Source: a virus. From it: a DNA stretch of 23,636 nucleotides. Under the pieces are notes generated by a model. That model was given only the letters and a program-made list of their open reading frames with translations, ran no database searches and was not told the origin of the DNA. Within the stretch, counting starts at the first letter, position 1; each line of letters begins with the position of its first letter. The stretch covers positions 1 through 23,636 of the IMG/VR virus record IMGVR_UViG_3300036766_000103, one strand, 5' to 3'. Positions 8,198-14,696 of this stretch are shown here, one piece after another. The translations under genes were made by a program, and so were the position numbers.

Positions 8198-9379
8198 CTA
8201 TCTGCGTTGGCATACAATAAGTCCCGGCAACGGAGCTTCATCCTGTTTTCCTACTACCCCATATCGTCTCGCATCCATGCAATGGTTGTAATCATCCATC
8301 GGCTTGTTCGTTGGCTTTCCAAATTTGTCAATTACGTAAGAATAATTGCGCTGCTCCTTGTGAGCATTGAGGCTTCGTTTCGTCCAGAACTGTTTATAAT
8401 TATTTATCATCTGTATACCATGGAGAACTGAATCGGCTCCCTTCGGTGCCGCCTTGATATTGAAACCAGCCTGATAAATTTCCTCTATTGACTTTGGTTC
8501 GGCAGCATCAGCAAAAATTTCGTCATACCCTTTTTTCACTCCGAGCGATTCCATGCGGTGTGCAATCTGTTGATTAGTCAGTCCAGTCTCGCAAATCAGT
8601 TCATCGCAATACAAATTATCATCATGTAGTACACATTTAATCAGCACCGTGGGGTCGTTCGTGAACCCGAAATCCATGCCATAGAAAATGCTTCCAGCAT
8701 CAGGCAACTCATCGACCATAGTGAACTCAGGATGCACTAACCCCTCCAGCCTGCCGATAAGTCCAAGGCCATACACGCGCCACCCGTTCGGGTCACGGTC
8801 TTTCTTGGCTTCAATCTTCTTGATAACATCGGGAGTCAATACATTCAGCGCGTCTTTATATGTGCTATGTATCCATGCTACTTCCGGCAGGTCTTTCATC
8901 TCATGCGCCCAGAACTCGCTTGTCGGATTGAAATCATAGAACGTAAAACGCCGTGTCCGCAAGTCGAGCTGGTCTACAATCGGCTTAGGAATATGATTGA
9001 CTTCATTGCAATAAAGGATGTCGCGGCGCGGCCCAGACGCCTTACCGGTATGATCAGCCGAAAAGAACTCCATAAGGACGTTCTGCGAAAACTGATAAAT
9101 ATTATCCGTGGCATTCCATTTTCTTTCATCAAAACTTTCACCCATTATATTTTTGAAATCCCTTATACATCCGGCTTTCAGGTGAGGCATACTTTCGCTG
9201 ACGACGGAAACTACCAACGGGTTAGTTCTATTTTCGCAGACTTCAATTAATAGCTGGAGAATCGAGTAGGTTTTTGACGAAGCAGTTCCACCCTCATTGA
9301 TAGCGATACTCTTGCCAGGAGTGAATAATGCTTCCTGGTTACGGAAGAAAACATTGGTCAAGCTAAATATTGTTAGCAT
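8198..9379 (-). CDS. Terminase large subunit
   Basis: The protein has 393 residues. The ATPase domain shows Walker A GGTASSKT (residues 30-37) and Walker B DILYCNE (120-126). The RNase H-like nuclease domain shows YGMDFGF with D236, FADAAEP with D291 and a C-terminal MDDYNHCMDA segment (361-370) as acidic metal-site candidates. This pattern fits the Terminase_3/PBSX-type family. Start: ATG 9379 overlaps the end of the small subunit gene by 17 bases. A GTG 25 codons earlier is in frame but lies deep inside TerS and would add a tail unlike the family, so I reject it. The enzyme pumps and cuts phage DNA at the portal. Confidence 0.9.
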   Translation of the reverse strand: MLTIFSLTNVFFRNQEALFTPGKSIAINEGGTASSKTYSILQLLIEVCENRTNPLVVSVVSESMPHLKAGCIRDFKNIMGESFDERKWNATDNIYQFSQNVLMEFFSADHTGKASGPRRDILYCNEVNHIPKPIVDQLDLRTRRFTFYDFNPTSEFWAHEMKDLPEVAWIHSTYKDALNVLTPDVIKKIEAKKDRDPNGWRVYGLGLIGRLEGLVHPEFTMVDELPDAGSIFYGMDFGFTNDPTVLIKCVLHDDNLYCDELICETGLTNQQIAHRMESLGVKKGYDEIFADAAEPKSIEEIYQAGFNIKAAPKGADSVLHGIQMINNYKQFWTKRSLNAHKEQRNYSYVIDKFGKPTNKPMDDYNHCMDARRYGVVGKQDEAPLPGLIVCQRR

Positions 9380-9812
9380 CGTTATGAAGCTGTTCAAGTT
9401 TTTCTTTCTGTGGTTGCTCAGTAATGTTATAAACACGCTGGGTAATTTTATCACCCGCAGTTGTTATGTCCGTATGCTGCGGTGCCTTGCCATACCCGCG
9501 GTCGAATACCTCACGTATTGCCGCGATGTCACCATCCATACCCTGCTTGATGAGCTGGAAAATCATCAGGTCGTTGAGCGGACGGTCGCACTCAAGATAC
9601 ATCCGTTGCTTTATCATCACCCCGTTTTTAGGAAAAGAGTATTCAACCTTGATCTCTTTCGATTCAAGCAGCTTGCGGGTCAGTTCCGATATTGCAACCT
9701 CATTTTTGATGCGCCCGCGTGGGTTGCCACTCTTGCCCTTTTGAAATTGCCACGGCTTGGCAGGTGGCTTGGTGACAGGCAGGACAGGTGTTGTGGTTAT
9801 GGGATCTGACAT
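9363..9812 (-). CDS. Terminase small subunit candidate (DUF5681-like)
   Basis: The protein has 149 residues. After a Pro/Thr-rich start comes WQFQKGKSGNPRGR (residues 21-34), the DUF5681 signature found in phage proteins encoded next to TerL. A helical middle and a segment DIAAIREVFDRGYGKAP resemble helix-turn-helix parts of small terminases. It overlaps TerL by 17 bases. It would recognise the packaging site. Assignment rests on motif plus position. It is the first gene of the late operon, and the upstream AT-rich gap should hold its promoter. Confidence 0.75.
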   Translation of the reverse strand: MSDPITTTPVLPVTKPPAKPWQFQKGKSGNPRGRIKNEVAISELTRKLLESKEIKVEYSFPKNGVMIKQRMYLECDRPLNDLMIFQLIKQGMDGDIAAIREVFDRGYGKAPQHTDITTAGDKITQRVYNITEQPQKEKLEQLHNDANNI

Positions 9813-9954
9813 AAGGTTTTTCTCATCTGCAATTTAACTGCATTGCAAAGTCCCGTATAATATAATAATATATTACTTTTTATCCATCTTCCCGGTGCTA
9901 ATAACCCATTGAAAATTGTCTTTGGCTATAGAACTTATTTATAATATAATATAT
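9813..9954 (-). promoter_or_regulatory. AT-rich gap, probable late promoter region
   Basis: No ORF is supported here. The stretch holds dense TATAAT/TATTAT-like runs (about 9857-9878 and 9940-9955) on both strands, and lies between an intrinsic terminator and the first late gene. I could not find a good paired -35 for the minus strand, so the promoter may depend on a phage activator. Position argues for a late promoter; the boxes do not prove it. Confidence 0.4.
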
Positions 9955-9993
9955 AAAACAAAAAGGAGAGTAACTTTTTTTTAGTCACCCCCC
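9955..9993 (-). terminator. Intrinsic terminator ending the accessory/early transcript
   Basis: On the minus strand GGGGGGTGACT (9993-9983) pairs with AGTTACTCTCC (9975-9965) over 11 positions when G-U pairs are allowed. The loop is seven A residues, and the 3' tail reads TTTTTGTTTT. This is a good factor-independent terminator for leftward transcription, closing the cassette transcript before the late operon. Confidence 0.75.
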
Positions 9994-10018
9994 TTTACCA
10001 GTACCCAGAAAGATTAAT

Positions 10019-10225
10019 TCAAAAATCGCTATCGTGCATCCCAGCCGCTATTTCAAGACCGAACTTAACTCCTACCCAACGGGCTTCTTCGGTAGTATTT
10101 TTCTTACTCTTCCGGCTTTGCTCTGGCGGCTTTCCGAATTTTTGGCCGCCGATTCCAATTGTACGCGGCAGACTCTTTATTTCCAAAAAGATGTTCATCA
10201 ATTCCATCCAGATCATATTGCTCAC
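10019..10225 (-). CDS. Alternative-frame ORF or frameshifted tail of the Lar-like gene
   Basis: This frame overlaps the end of the Lar-like gene and continues 85 bases beyond it, ending 26 bases before the terminator. The tail (TTEEARWVGVKFGLEIAAG) looks like ordinary protein, while the first half is shadow-like. If one base of the A5 run near 10142 were lost, the Lar protein would read straight into it. So it may be a sequencing or natural frameshift, or an independent small gene. Confidence 0.35.
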   Translation of the reverse strand: MSNMIWMELMNIFLEIKSLPRTIGIGGQKFGKPPEQSRKSKKNTTEEARWVGVKFGLEIAAGMHDSDF

Positions 10226-10346
10226 CTAAGCTGCACAAACAATCTGGCCGCGTACATGCTGCGTAATAATGTCCATCGCTTCCAAATATTCCAGCGTCTC
10301 CATTACAAAATGGGCACGGCAATAGTTTTTGTTTTTCGGCGGCCAT
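10104..10346 (-). CDS. Lar-like restriction alleviation / zinc-ribbon protein
   Basis: The protein has 80 residues. LLPCPFCNGDAG (residues 8-19), then C31 and C36, then AYNWNRRP (61-68) match the Lar family pattern of a zinc ribbon followed by a WNRR end. Family knowledge: Lar of the Rac prophage lowers type I restriction; many relatives are untested. Start: ATG 10346 is preceded by GGAAAGAG, while the in-frame ATG at 10370 has no ribosome site. It follows attC-like site F and has no site after it, so it is either the last cassette with its site lost or a resident gene. See the overlapping frame for a possible frameshift. Confidence 0.7.
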   Translation of the reverse strand: MAAEKQKLLPCPFCNGDAGIFGSDGHYYAACTRPDCLCSLGEQYDLDGIDEHLFGNKESAAYNWNRRPKIRKAARAKPEE

Positions 10347-10373
10347 ATTAACACTCTTTCCAGGCGGCATTTA

Positions 10374-10461
10374 CCACAACGTTCGCCGCACGGTTGATGA
10401 TGCGGCCTATAAAAACATAATCCTACGGTGCTGCCGCATTTTCAACCTGCGGCTGTTCTTT
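10374..10461 (-). repeat. attC-like site F
   Basis: On the + strand AAC (10378-10380) and GTT (10455-10457) flank arms 10385-10407 and 10433-10453. The arms are GCCGCA-c-GGTTGA..ATGCGGC against its complement, with one unpaired c. Spacers are GTTC on one side and T on the other. The site encodes the last codons (ending NAAAP) of the nuclease-like gene. Confidence 0.8.
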
Positions 10462-10929
10462 GGCACAGGACGTGCCATCTTCGATTATCTCTGGTATTTT
10501 GACATTCAGTGCATTGATGGCGGCGCTATCCTCAGAACTCAACACCGCTTTTCTCAATAAATGCAATGATCGTACAAATCGTTGTTCTGTAAGCCAGATG
10601 CCTTTGCAGTGTGCATAATGCTTGTGTGCCGTATCATTGAGCGGAATCACACGAAACGCCCATACGTCGGGGTTATAGATCGCAATAAAGCATGGTAGTG
10701 GGCCATCGACATATCCGTTTGCCAGTGCGACCAGTGCGCGATACGTTGCGTGATTCGTGTTTGGTTGGGCTGCGTTCTGGTGTTTGTATTCGACTAATGA
10801 GCACGGCCTTCCGTGGTTGTATTCCATCATCACGAAGTCAAGGTCAACAGCCGGGCAATTAAATCCCCAATGCCTATGCCGTTCACTAATGGAAGCATCA
10901 CGCCAACCAGTCCGCTCATAACTGCTCAT
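10423..10929 (-). CDS. PD-(D/E)XK nuclease-like protein
   Basis: The protein has 168 residues. HWGFNCPAVDLDFVMMEYN (residues 20-38) followed by SLVEYKHQ (44-51) gives D29/D31 and an E47-x-K49 pair, the spacing of a PD-(D/E)XK active site on two beta strands. The rest is unfamiliar. Start: ATG 10929 overlaps the stop of the ParB-methyltransferase gene as ATGA; the longer frame from 10980 lies inside that gene. Pairing with a methyltransferase in one cassette suggests a restriction-modification-like or DNA-processing pair, which is inference. The C-terminal tail (after about residue 145) is encoded by a small hairpin and attC-like site F and is probably not part of the fold. Confidence 0.55.
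   Translation of the reverse strand: MSSYERTGWRDASISERHRHWGFNCPAVDLDFVMMEYNHGRPCSLVEYKHQNAAQPNTNHATYRALVALANGYVDGPLPCFIAIYNPDVWAFRVIPLNDTAHKHYAHCKGIWLTEQRFVRSLHLLRKAVLSSEDSAAINALNVKIPEIIEDGTSCAKEQPQVENAAAP
10462..10476. repeat. AGGAC-loop hairpin, copy 1
   Basis: GGCAC and GTGCC flank a five-base AGGAC loop on the + strand. Copies with the same loop but different stems occur at 12416-12430 and 13952-13966. All three sit just upstream, in transcript sense, of an attC-like site. Confidence 0.5.
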
Positions 10930-12101
10930 AGCATCGCCCGCGCTTTTGCCTGCTTGACGTGTGCTGCGTCGATGTCGCATCCGACAAATCTTCGCCCAAG
11001 TGCTAATGAGACAACAGCCGTCGTTCCTGCGCCCAAAAACGGATCACAAATCAATTGTCCAGGTTTAGTCAATCGCTCCACGAGGTCGGCCATGCCACTT
11101 TCCGATTGTCCCCAATCATGGAACCGCTTGTCATTATCGTTCGGTTTCGACACAGCCACATCTCCAAACCATTCCACTGCATCACCAAAAAGGATGACGG
11201 GCTTCCACGATGTATTTACCTTCGCTTGCCACTGCTGAACCGCCTGCCCCCCTGGAGTCATGTACGCTAGCGTCCACCGATACCGTAGATGTTCGCATAG
11301 CCGGCGCATTACTTCCGGAAGATACGACTGCCCGCTCATCACGGCCACCAGTGGCACACCCGCCACCTTGCAGCCTTTGGCCAGTTCCGTGAACACCGGC
11401 AGGAATTTTTCTGGATACGGCGGGTCGGTTATTACAGCATCGGGCTTTATACCACTGGCGAACAGTTCCATGCATGAGCACACGCGCAAGTCACAGACGG
11501 ATTCGACACTTTCGCGTTTCGCTGCGGTGACGGTCTTCTGTGCGGCTGATAGATCGCGCTTGTCCTGCTCCGCCTTAATTTCTTTTTTGGCTTTGGCAAC
11601 AGACAGCTTACCCTGCTTTACTTTCTCGAACCTTTCAGGATCGGCGGCCTTGATTGCCTTTGCCGCTGAAACCAGTTTGCCGGAAATACCAACGGACTTG
11701 GCGGCCTGGTCGCGGGAACGCGCCTGCTCCCGTTGTGGGACATTTTCCACATCGGGCTTCGCGCCCTGTTTCAGAGTGGACAACTGCCTCTTCTTCGCCT
11801 CTTCCGCGAAGTGCGGCTCGATCTCAATTGCGAGTGCGATCTTCTGGCCCTTTTCCAGATGCCGCCGGGCAAGGTTTGCGCCGATGATAAAAGCGACTGG
11901 ACTATCGCCAGTGTATTCGGTGTAATGCGGTTCGACTCCGGCCAGTTTGCATGCAGCTATTCGATTGCGGCCATCAAGCAGCGTGTCATTTTGCCGAACG
12001 CAAGGATTAAGCAAACCTTCTTTTTTAATGCTGTCTGCCATCTCTTGCAATTCAGAGCTTGACAGCATCGGGAATAGTTGCGCGACGGGATGAGTTTTCA
12101 T
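10926..12101 (-). CDS. ParB-like domain fused to beta-class DNA methyltransferase
   Basis: The protein has 391 residues. Residues 1-115 form a ParB/Srx-like domain (LLDGRNRIAACKLAG near 41-55, ANLARRHLEKGQ near 75-86). A helix-turn-helix-like and Lys/Ala-rich linker follows to about 195. The methyltransferase domain has motif IV DPPYPE (226-231) and, later, SAM motif I CDPFLGAGTTAV (353-364); this order marks the beta class of N4-cytosine or N6-adenine methyltransferases. Such fusions are common in phages and modify phage DNA, often against host restriction. The start has an AAAGAGAAG ribosome site. It leads a two-gene cassette with the nuclease-like gene. Its 5' leader (12102-12240) holds a hairpin but no ORF. 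Confidence 0.85.
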   Translation of the reverse strand: MKTHPVAQLFPMLSSSELQEMADSIKKEGLLNPCVRQNDTLLDGRNRIAACKLAGVEPHYTEYTGDSPVAFIIGANLARRHLEKGQKIALAIEIEPHFAEEAKKRQLSTLKQGAKPDVENVPQREQARSRDQAAKSVGISGKLVSAAKAIKAADPERFEKVKQGKLSVAKAKKEIKAEQDKRDLSAAQKTVTAAKRESVESVCDLRVCSCMELFASGIKPDAVITDPPYPEKFLPVFTELAKGCKVAGVPLVAVMSGQSYLPEVMRRLCEHLRYRWTLAYMTPGGQAVQQWQAKVNTSWKPVILFGDAVEWFGDVAVSKPNDNDKRFHDWGQSESGMADLVERLTKPGQLICDPFLGAGTTAVVSLALGRRFVGCDIDAAHVKQAKARAML

Positions 12102-12171
12102 TTCTTCTCTTTCTTTTTATTCCAGTACGGCGTTTTGCACCATCTAAGTAAGATTGTCAATGTTTTTTCTT

Positions 12172-12190
12172 GCCCGGCACGATGCCGGGC
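12172..12190. repeat. GCATCGTGC-apex hairpin, copy 1
   Basis: GCCCGGCA and TGCCGGGC form an 8-bp perfect stem around a three-base loop in the leader of the ParB-methyltransferase cassette. The same apex with other stems occurs at 13385-13401 and 14557-14573. A-rich rather than T-rich sequence follows on the transcribed strand, so it is not a terminator. Confidence 0.6.
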
Positions 12191-12233
12191 TGCCTTGCCG
12201 CCGCCCTATGATTTCCAGAACGGCCAGCATTGC

Positions 12234-12367
12234 ATACAACGTCCCGGCTACGCTTGCAGTGCCGACTTAAAATCATCACACTGTAATACACCAGGACGAG
12301 CACACGATAATAGATAACGGTTACAATCTGGACAAATGCCAGGCATTGCAAGCTGGCCGTGTTGTGG
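12234..12367 (-). repeat. attC-like site A
   Basis: AAC (12238-12240) and GTT (12361-12363) on the + strand flank arms that read CGGC..GCTTGCA.TGCC on one side and its complement on the other (to 12360), with one extra base in the left arm. The loop is long. The site contains the last 37 or so codons of the radical SAM gene. Confidence 0.7.
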
Positions 12368-13438
12368 GATGTGCTGCGCTGATTCCTTAGTGTTCTGCGC
12401 GGGGCTCTTCGCCTTCGCACAGGACGTGCGTGTATTTGCCTTGTTATTAAAATCAATACATACATCGAGACAGTTTTTACTACAGATAGAATCGGAAAAG
12501 CAATCGTGACTTTCTGACCATGCCTTTCTCTCTTCTCTCATGCTCGGCCCTACTTTCCCTATCGCGTTACCTTGCTCCCGCATATAGATAATACACGGGA
12601 AATGATACCCTGCTGCTACGGCCATGTCATCCAAAACCAATCGGCAACGACTACAGTCTTTTTCTGTTAAACCCCGAACATGACGACCATTTCTTATGTT
12701 TGACACTCGATAGTTCAAGATTGGGTACTTCGACAAAAACGAATCCGAAAGACCTTCGAGTATAGAAAGCATTTTGTTAAACTGTGCCGAAGGAATAACT
12801 CGAATATCTGAAACTCCCAACGTATCAGCAAAAAGTATAGTGTCAAGGCATTTTTCAATATTGTCATCATTTACAACGATCCCGACAGTGGTATAAGTTT
12901 GGCTCGAAAGCCACTTGATATTTTCTGTTACCTTAAACCACGCACCATTTATTCCTCCGCTCATTCTGTCGGCAACTGAAGAGCAACACGCATCAAGTGA
13001 TACAGAAAAATCGTTTACCCCGGCCTTGATTAATTCCATATATACCGATTGTGATGCACTGCCGTTTGTTGATACTGCAATGCGTTTCACACCTGCGTTT
13101 TTGCATTCTGAAACAAGGGCTGTTGATCCCTTGTACAATGTAGGTTCCCCGCCTGAAAACCGAATGTTTTGTAATCCTTCTTTAGTCCATTGCCGCACTA
13201 TCGACAGTGCAACCTCGTAAGTCATTTCTCCTGAAATATCATTCCTTAATCCCCGGCAATACGGGCACTTGAAATTGCATCTATCTGTCAAGATTAATTC
13301 GCATCGCCAAAGCGGAGAGTGCTCGCTTGACTGCAATGCGCGAGAATCAGACAGGGTATAGAATCCGATGTCTTCTAATTTTCCCGGCGCACGATGCGCC
13401 GTATCTTGCCCCGCGCCTATAATTTCAGAATTTGCCAT
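12248..13438 (-). CDS. Radical SAM protein with SPASM-like C-terminal cysteines
   Basis: The protein has 396 residues. C54-x3-C58-x2-C61 (TDRCNFKCPYC) is the radical SAM 4Fe-4S motif, SGGEP (95-99) binds SAM, and STNGS and SLDAC strands follow. Later Cys pairs (CSRC, then CFSDSICSKNCLDVC) fit a SPASM/twitch auxiliary cluster domain, as in peptide-modifying or MoaA-like enzymes. The last 60 residues, including CPDC, overlap a hairpin and attC-like site A and are probably tail. Start ATG 13438 uses AGGAG supplied by the GTT core of site B. It is alone in its cassette. No clear precursor peptide gene is beside it, so the substrate is unknown. Confidence 0.85.
   Translation of the reverse strand: MANSEIIGAGQDTAHRAPGKLEDIGFYTLSDSRALQSSEHSPLWRCELILTDRCNFKCPYCRGLRNDISGEMTYEVALSIVRQWTKEGLQNIRFSGGEPTLYKGSTALVSECKNAGVKRIAVSTNGSASQSVYMELIKAGVNDFSVSLDACCSSVADRMSGGINGAWFKVTENIKWLSSQTYTTVGIVVNDDNIEKCLDTILFADTLGVSDIRVIPSAQFNKMLSILEGLSDSFLSKYPILNYRVSNIRNGRHVRGLTEKDCSRCRLVLDDMAVAAGYHFPCIIYMREQGNAIGKVGPSMREERKAWSESHDCFSDSICSKNCLDVCIDFNNKANTRTSCAKAKSPAQNTKESAQHIPQHGQLAMPGICPDCNRYLLSCARPGVLQCDDFKSALQA
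12416..12430. repeat. AGGAC-loop hairpin, copy 2
   Basis: CGCAC and GTGCG flank AGGAC on the + strand. Both outer pairs differ from copy 1 while pairing is kept, which points to selection on structure. It lies inside the 3' part of the radical SAM gene. Confidence 0.5.
13385..13401. repeat. GCATCGTGC-apex hairpin, copy 2
   Basis: CGGCGCA and TGCGCCG pair around CGA on the + strand. It lies in the first codons of the radical SAM gene, so residues of its N-terminal extension are encoded by this repeated leader element. Confidence 0.55.
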
Positions 13439-13443
13439 ATTGC

Positions 13444-13583
13444 TCCTAACGTTTCGTAAATGGGTGAAGTAAATGGCGTGGGTTACTCGATACGAACAGG
13501 TGATTGCACTTCACCCACGCTTGACAATGCAAATACTCTTCGTACCATAATAGCCATTTATTTCATCCCTTTGCGAGTTGTGC
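13444..13583 (-). repeat. attC-like site B
   Basis: AAC (13448-13450) and GTT (13577-13579) flank arms CGTAAA-t-GGGTGAAGTAAATGGC and a complement ending at 13575, with one extra t in the left arm. The loop holds an inner stem GCGTGGGT/ACCCACGC. The final codons (LAKG, stop) of the 66-residue gene lie inside it, and its GTTAGGAG core gives the radical SAM gene its ribosome site. Confidence 0.85.
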
Positions 13584-13763
13584 GTCTGTACCGGCTCCGC
13601 TCAACGGTTTTCCTGCGGCACGATCTTCGAGCGTTTGTGAGATAGCGTCAATATCTACCTCTGCAATACCGCTTCCAAAAGCACGGCCTTCCATAATATC
13701 ACTTGCCATACGAAATGTAATAGTGTGTTCCTCAAAATCAACCGCGAATACTTGTAATTTCAT
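13563..13763 (-). CDS. Hypothetical cassette protein, 66 residues
   Basis: I do not recognise it. It begins MKLQVFAVDFEEHTITFRMA, a beta-strand-like start, then an acidic helix (DIDAISQTLEDRAA) and a Gly-rich end. The ribosome site is GAAAGG with reasonable spacing to ATG 13763. It is the only gene between sites C and B. Whether it could serve as a peptide substrate for the radical SAM enzyme encoded next is untested; it has no Cys and no obvious leader/core layout. Confidence 0.6.
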   Translation of the reverse strand: MKLQVFAVDFEEHTITFRMASDIMEGRAFGSGIAEVDIDAISQTLEDRAAGKPLSGAGTDAQLAKG

Positions 13764-13799
13764 TCGTGCCGCCTTTCAATGGCCGGAGCCGGTATTGCG

Positions 13800-13907
13800 T
13801 CACAACGTTTCGCAAACGGGTGCAGTAGCTTTATAATAATATTCCGCGTGCCTGCTTTTAGGGACACGCGGCTACCACAAGCTATTGCATCCCTTTGCGT
13901 GTTAGGT
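13800..13907 (-). repeat. attC-like site C
   Basis: AAC (13804-13806) and GTTAGGT (13901-13907, an exact GTTRRRY box) flank arms CGCAAA-c-GGGTGCAGTAGCTT and its near complement, with one extra c in the left arm. The inner loop folds as CCGCGTG/CACGCGG. It is the clearest site of array 1 and lies wholly between genes. Confidence 0.85.
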
Positions 13908-13944
13908 GTCTGTTTGCCGCCATTTCCATAGTGTCTTGTCGCCG

Positions 13945-14190
13945 CTATTCCAGCGCAGGACGCGCTCTTTCTGTTCCTCTTTTTTCTCTGTCGTATTTAA
14001 TCATAGCCATAGCACTTCTTGACTGTATTTTTCTTGCGAATACGGCGCAAGCTGAGGTTTCTTGTCTCATTTTAATTCCATCGACAGTTCCATTGATATA
14101 TCCAAGTACGTCTTTTTCAAATTTACTAAAAACAGCGCGTTCCCCTTCTGTTGACAACTCTAATTCCATTGGGTCAAATATAGGCTTCAT
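13945..14190 (-). CDS. Hypothetical cassette protein, 81 residues
   Basis: I do not recognise it. ATG 14190 is preceded by AAAGGAG (14197-14203); the in-frame ATG at 14217 lacks one. The sequence is helical and charged (FEKDVLGYINGTVDGIKMRQETS) and has a MIKYDREKRG end. The last codons (RARPALE) are encoded by the AGGAC-loop hairpin. It overlaps the upstream zinc-finger gene by 17 bases, so the two form one cassette. Confidence 0.65.
   Translation of the reverse strand: MKPIFDPMELELSTEGERAVFSKFEKDVLGYINGTVDGIKMRQETSACAVFARKIQSRSAMAMIKYDREKRGTERARPALE
13952..13966. repeat. AGGAC-loop hairpin, copy 3
   Basis: AGCGC and GCGCT flank AGGAC on the + strand. Third member of the family, again just upstream of an attC-like site (C) and inside the 3' end of a gene. 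Confidence 0.5.
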
Positions 14191-14611
14191 AAGTTTCTCC
14201 TTTAATAATTTTATCAAAAACGTCTCTATTAAAATTTCTTTTTTTAACGAGTCTACTTAGTGCCAATACTCGCTTTATCATTTTTAATGGTTCCCCATTT
14301 ATACAATATTTGCGTAACGATAGATATTCTTTTCTTTTTGGATTTTCATACTCTTTCGCAGCATATCTTCTTTGTTTTTCTGGATTGTTCTTACTCCATT
14401 CATTTCTATACTGCTTTAAATGCTGGATATTTTTTAACCTCCACTTAGAATACGAGGACTTTGCATGATATTTTTTTTTGCATTTTTTACAACAAAATAT
14501 TGCAGATATACGTTTATGCGAAATGTCAGAGTTACATCTTTTGCATTTTCTTTCTTGGCCGCACGATGCGGCCTTCTTGTCTTGCGGCGATCTATCAATA
14601 TATGTTTTCAT
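14174..14611 (-). CDS. Zinc-finger protein, possible HNH/homing-type nuclease relative
   Basis: The protein has 145 residues. C-x2-C in RKCKRCNSDI (residues about 22-31) and a further C-C-x2-C in FCCKKCKKKY (about 39-48) form a small zinc finger like those at the start of HNH and related phage proteins. A strongly basic region (WRLKNIQHLKQYRNEW, QRRYAAKEY) follows. I see no clear HNH catalytic triad, so nuclease activity is not claimed. Start: ATG 14611 is chosen over GTG 14626, which is inside site D. The N-terminal 18 residues are encoded by a repeated leader and hairpin (14557-14573). Confidence 0.6.
   Translation of the reverse strand: MKTYIDRSPQDKKAASCGQERKCKRCNSDISHKRISAIFCCKKCKKKYHAKSSYSKWRLKNIQHLKQYRNEWSKNNPEKQRRYAAKEYENPKRKEYLSLRKYCINGEPLKMIKRVLALSRLVKKRNFNRDVFDKIIKGETYEAYI
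14557..14573. repeat. GCATCGTGC-apex hairpin, copy 3
   Basis: GGCCGCA and TGCGGCC pair around CGA on the + strand. Compared with copies 1 and 2 the outer pairs change together while the apex is constant. It lies in the first codons of the zinc-finger gene. Confidence 0.55.
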
Positions 14612-14624
14612 GGCGGCAAATTGC

Positions 14625-14696
14625 ACCTAACGTTTCAGCAATGGCCGCTGGCCGCGTCTTTTTCTTCTGCGGCTTGCGTGCCTTGCTGTGTTGCAT
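14625..14696 (-). repeat. attC-like site D
   Basis: ACCTAAC (14625-14631, exact RYYYAAC box) and GTT (14690-14692) flank arms CAGCAA-t-GGCCGC and a near complement ending CTTGCTG-T. About 60 bases from 14634 are almost identical to site E. The last codons of the upstream membrane protein gene, including its stop, lie in it. Confidence 0.85.

Noticed and set aside
9380-9454. Upstream extension of TerL from GTG 9454
   Set aside because: It lies inside the TerS gene, adds 25 residues unlike the family and has no ribosome site; ATG 9379 fits the TerS overlap.
11260-11925. Open + strand frame of 221 codons opposite the ParB-methyltransferase gene
   Set aside because: Shadow of a gene with clear ParB and methyltransferase motifs; composition is Ser/Cys/Arg-rich as typical for antisense frames.
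12153-12162. TTGACA on the minus strand ahead of the ParB-methyltransferase gene as promoter
   Set aside because: No acceptable -10 box lies 16-18 bases downstream.
12172-12190. Perfect hairpin considered as an intrinsic terminator
   Set aside because: On the transcribed strand it is followed by AAGAAAAAAC, not T residues; the repeated apex suggests another role.
12157-12465. Minus frame overlapping the radical SAM 3' end and the next leader
   Set aside because: Reads through attC-like site A and a hairpin in a different frame from the radical SAM gene; Arg-rich, without a ribosome site or motif.
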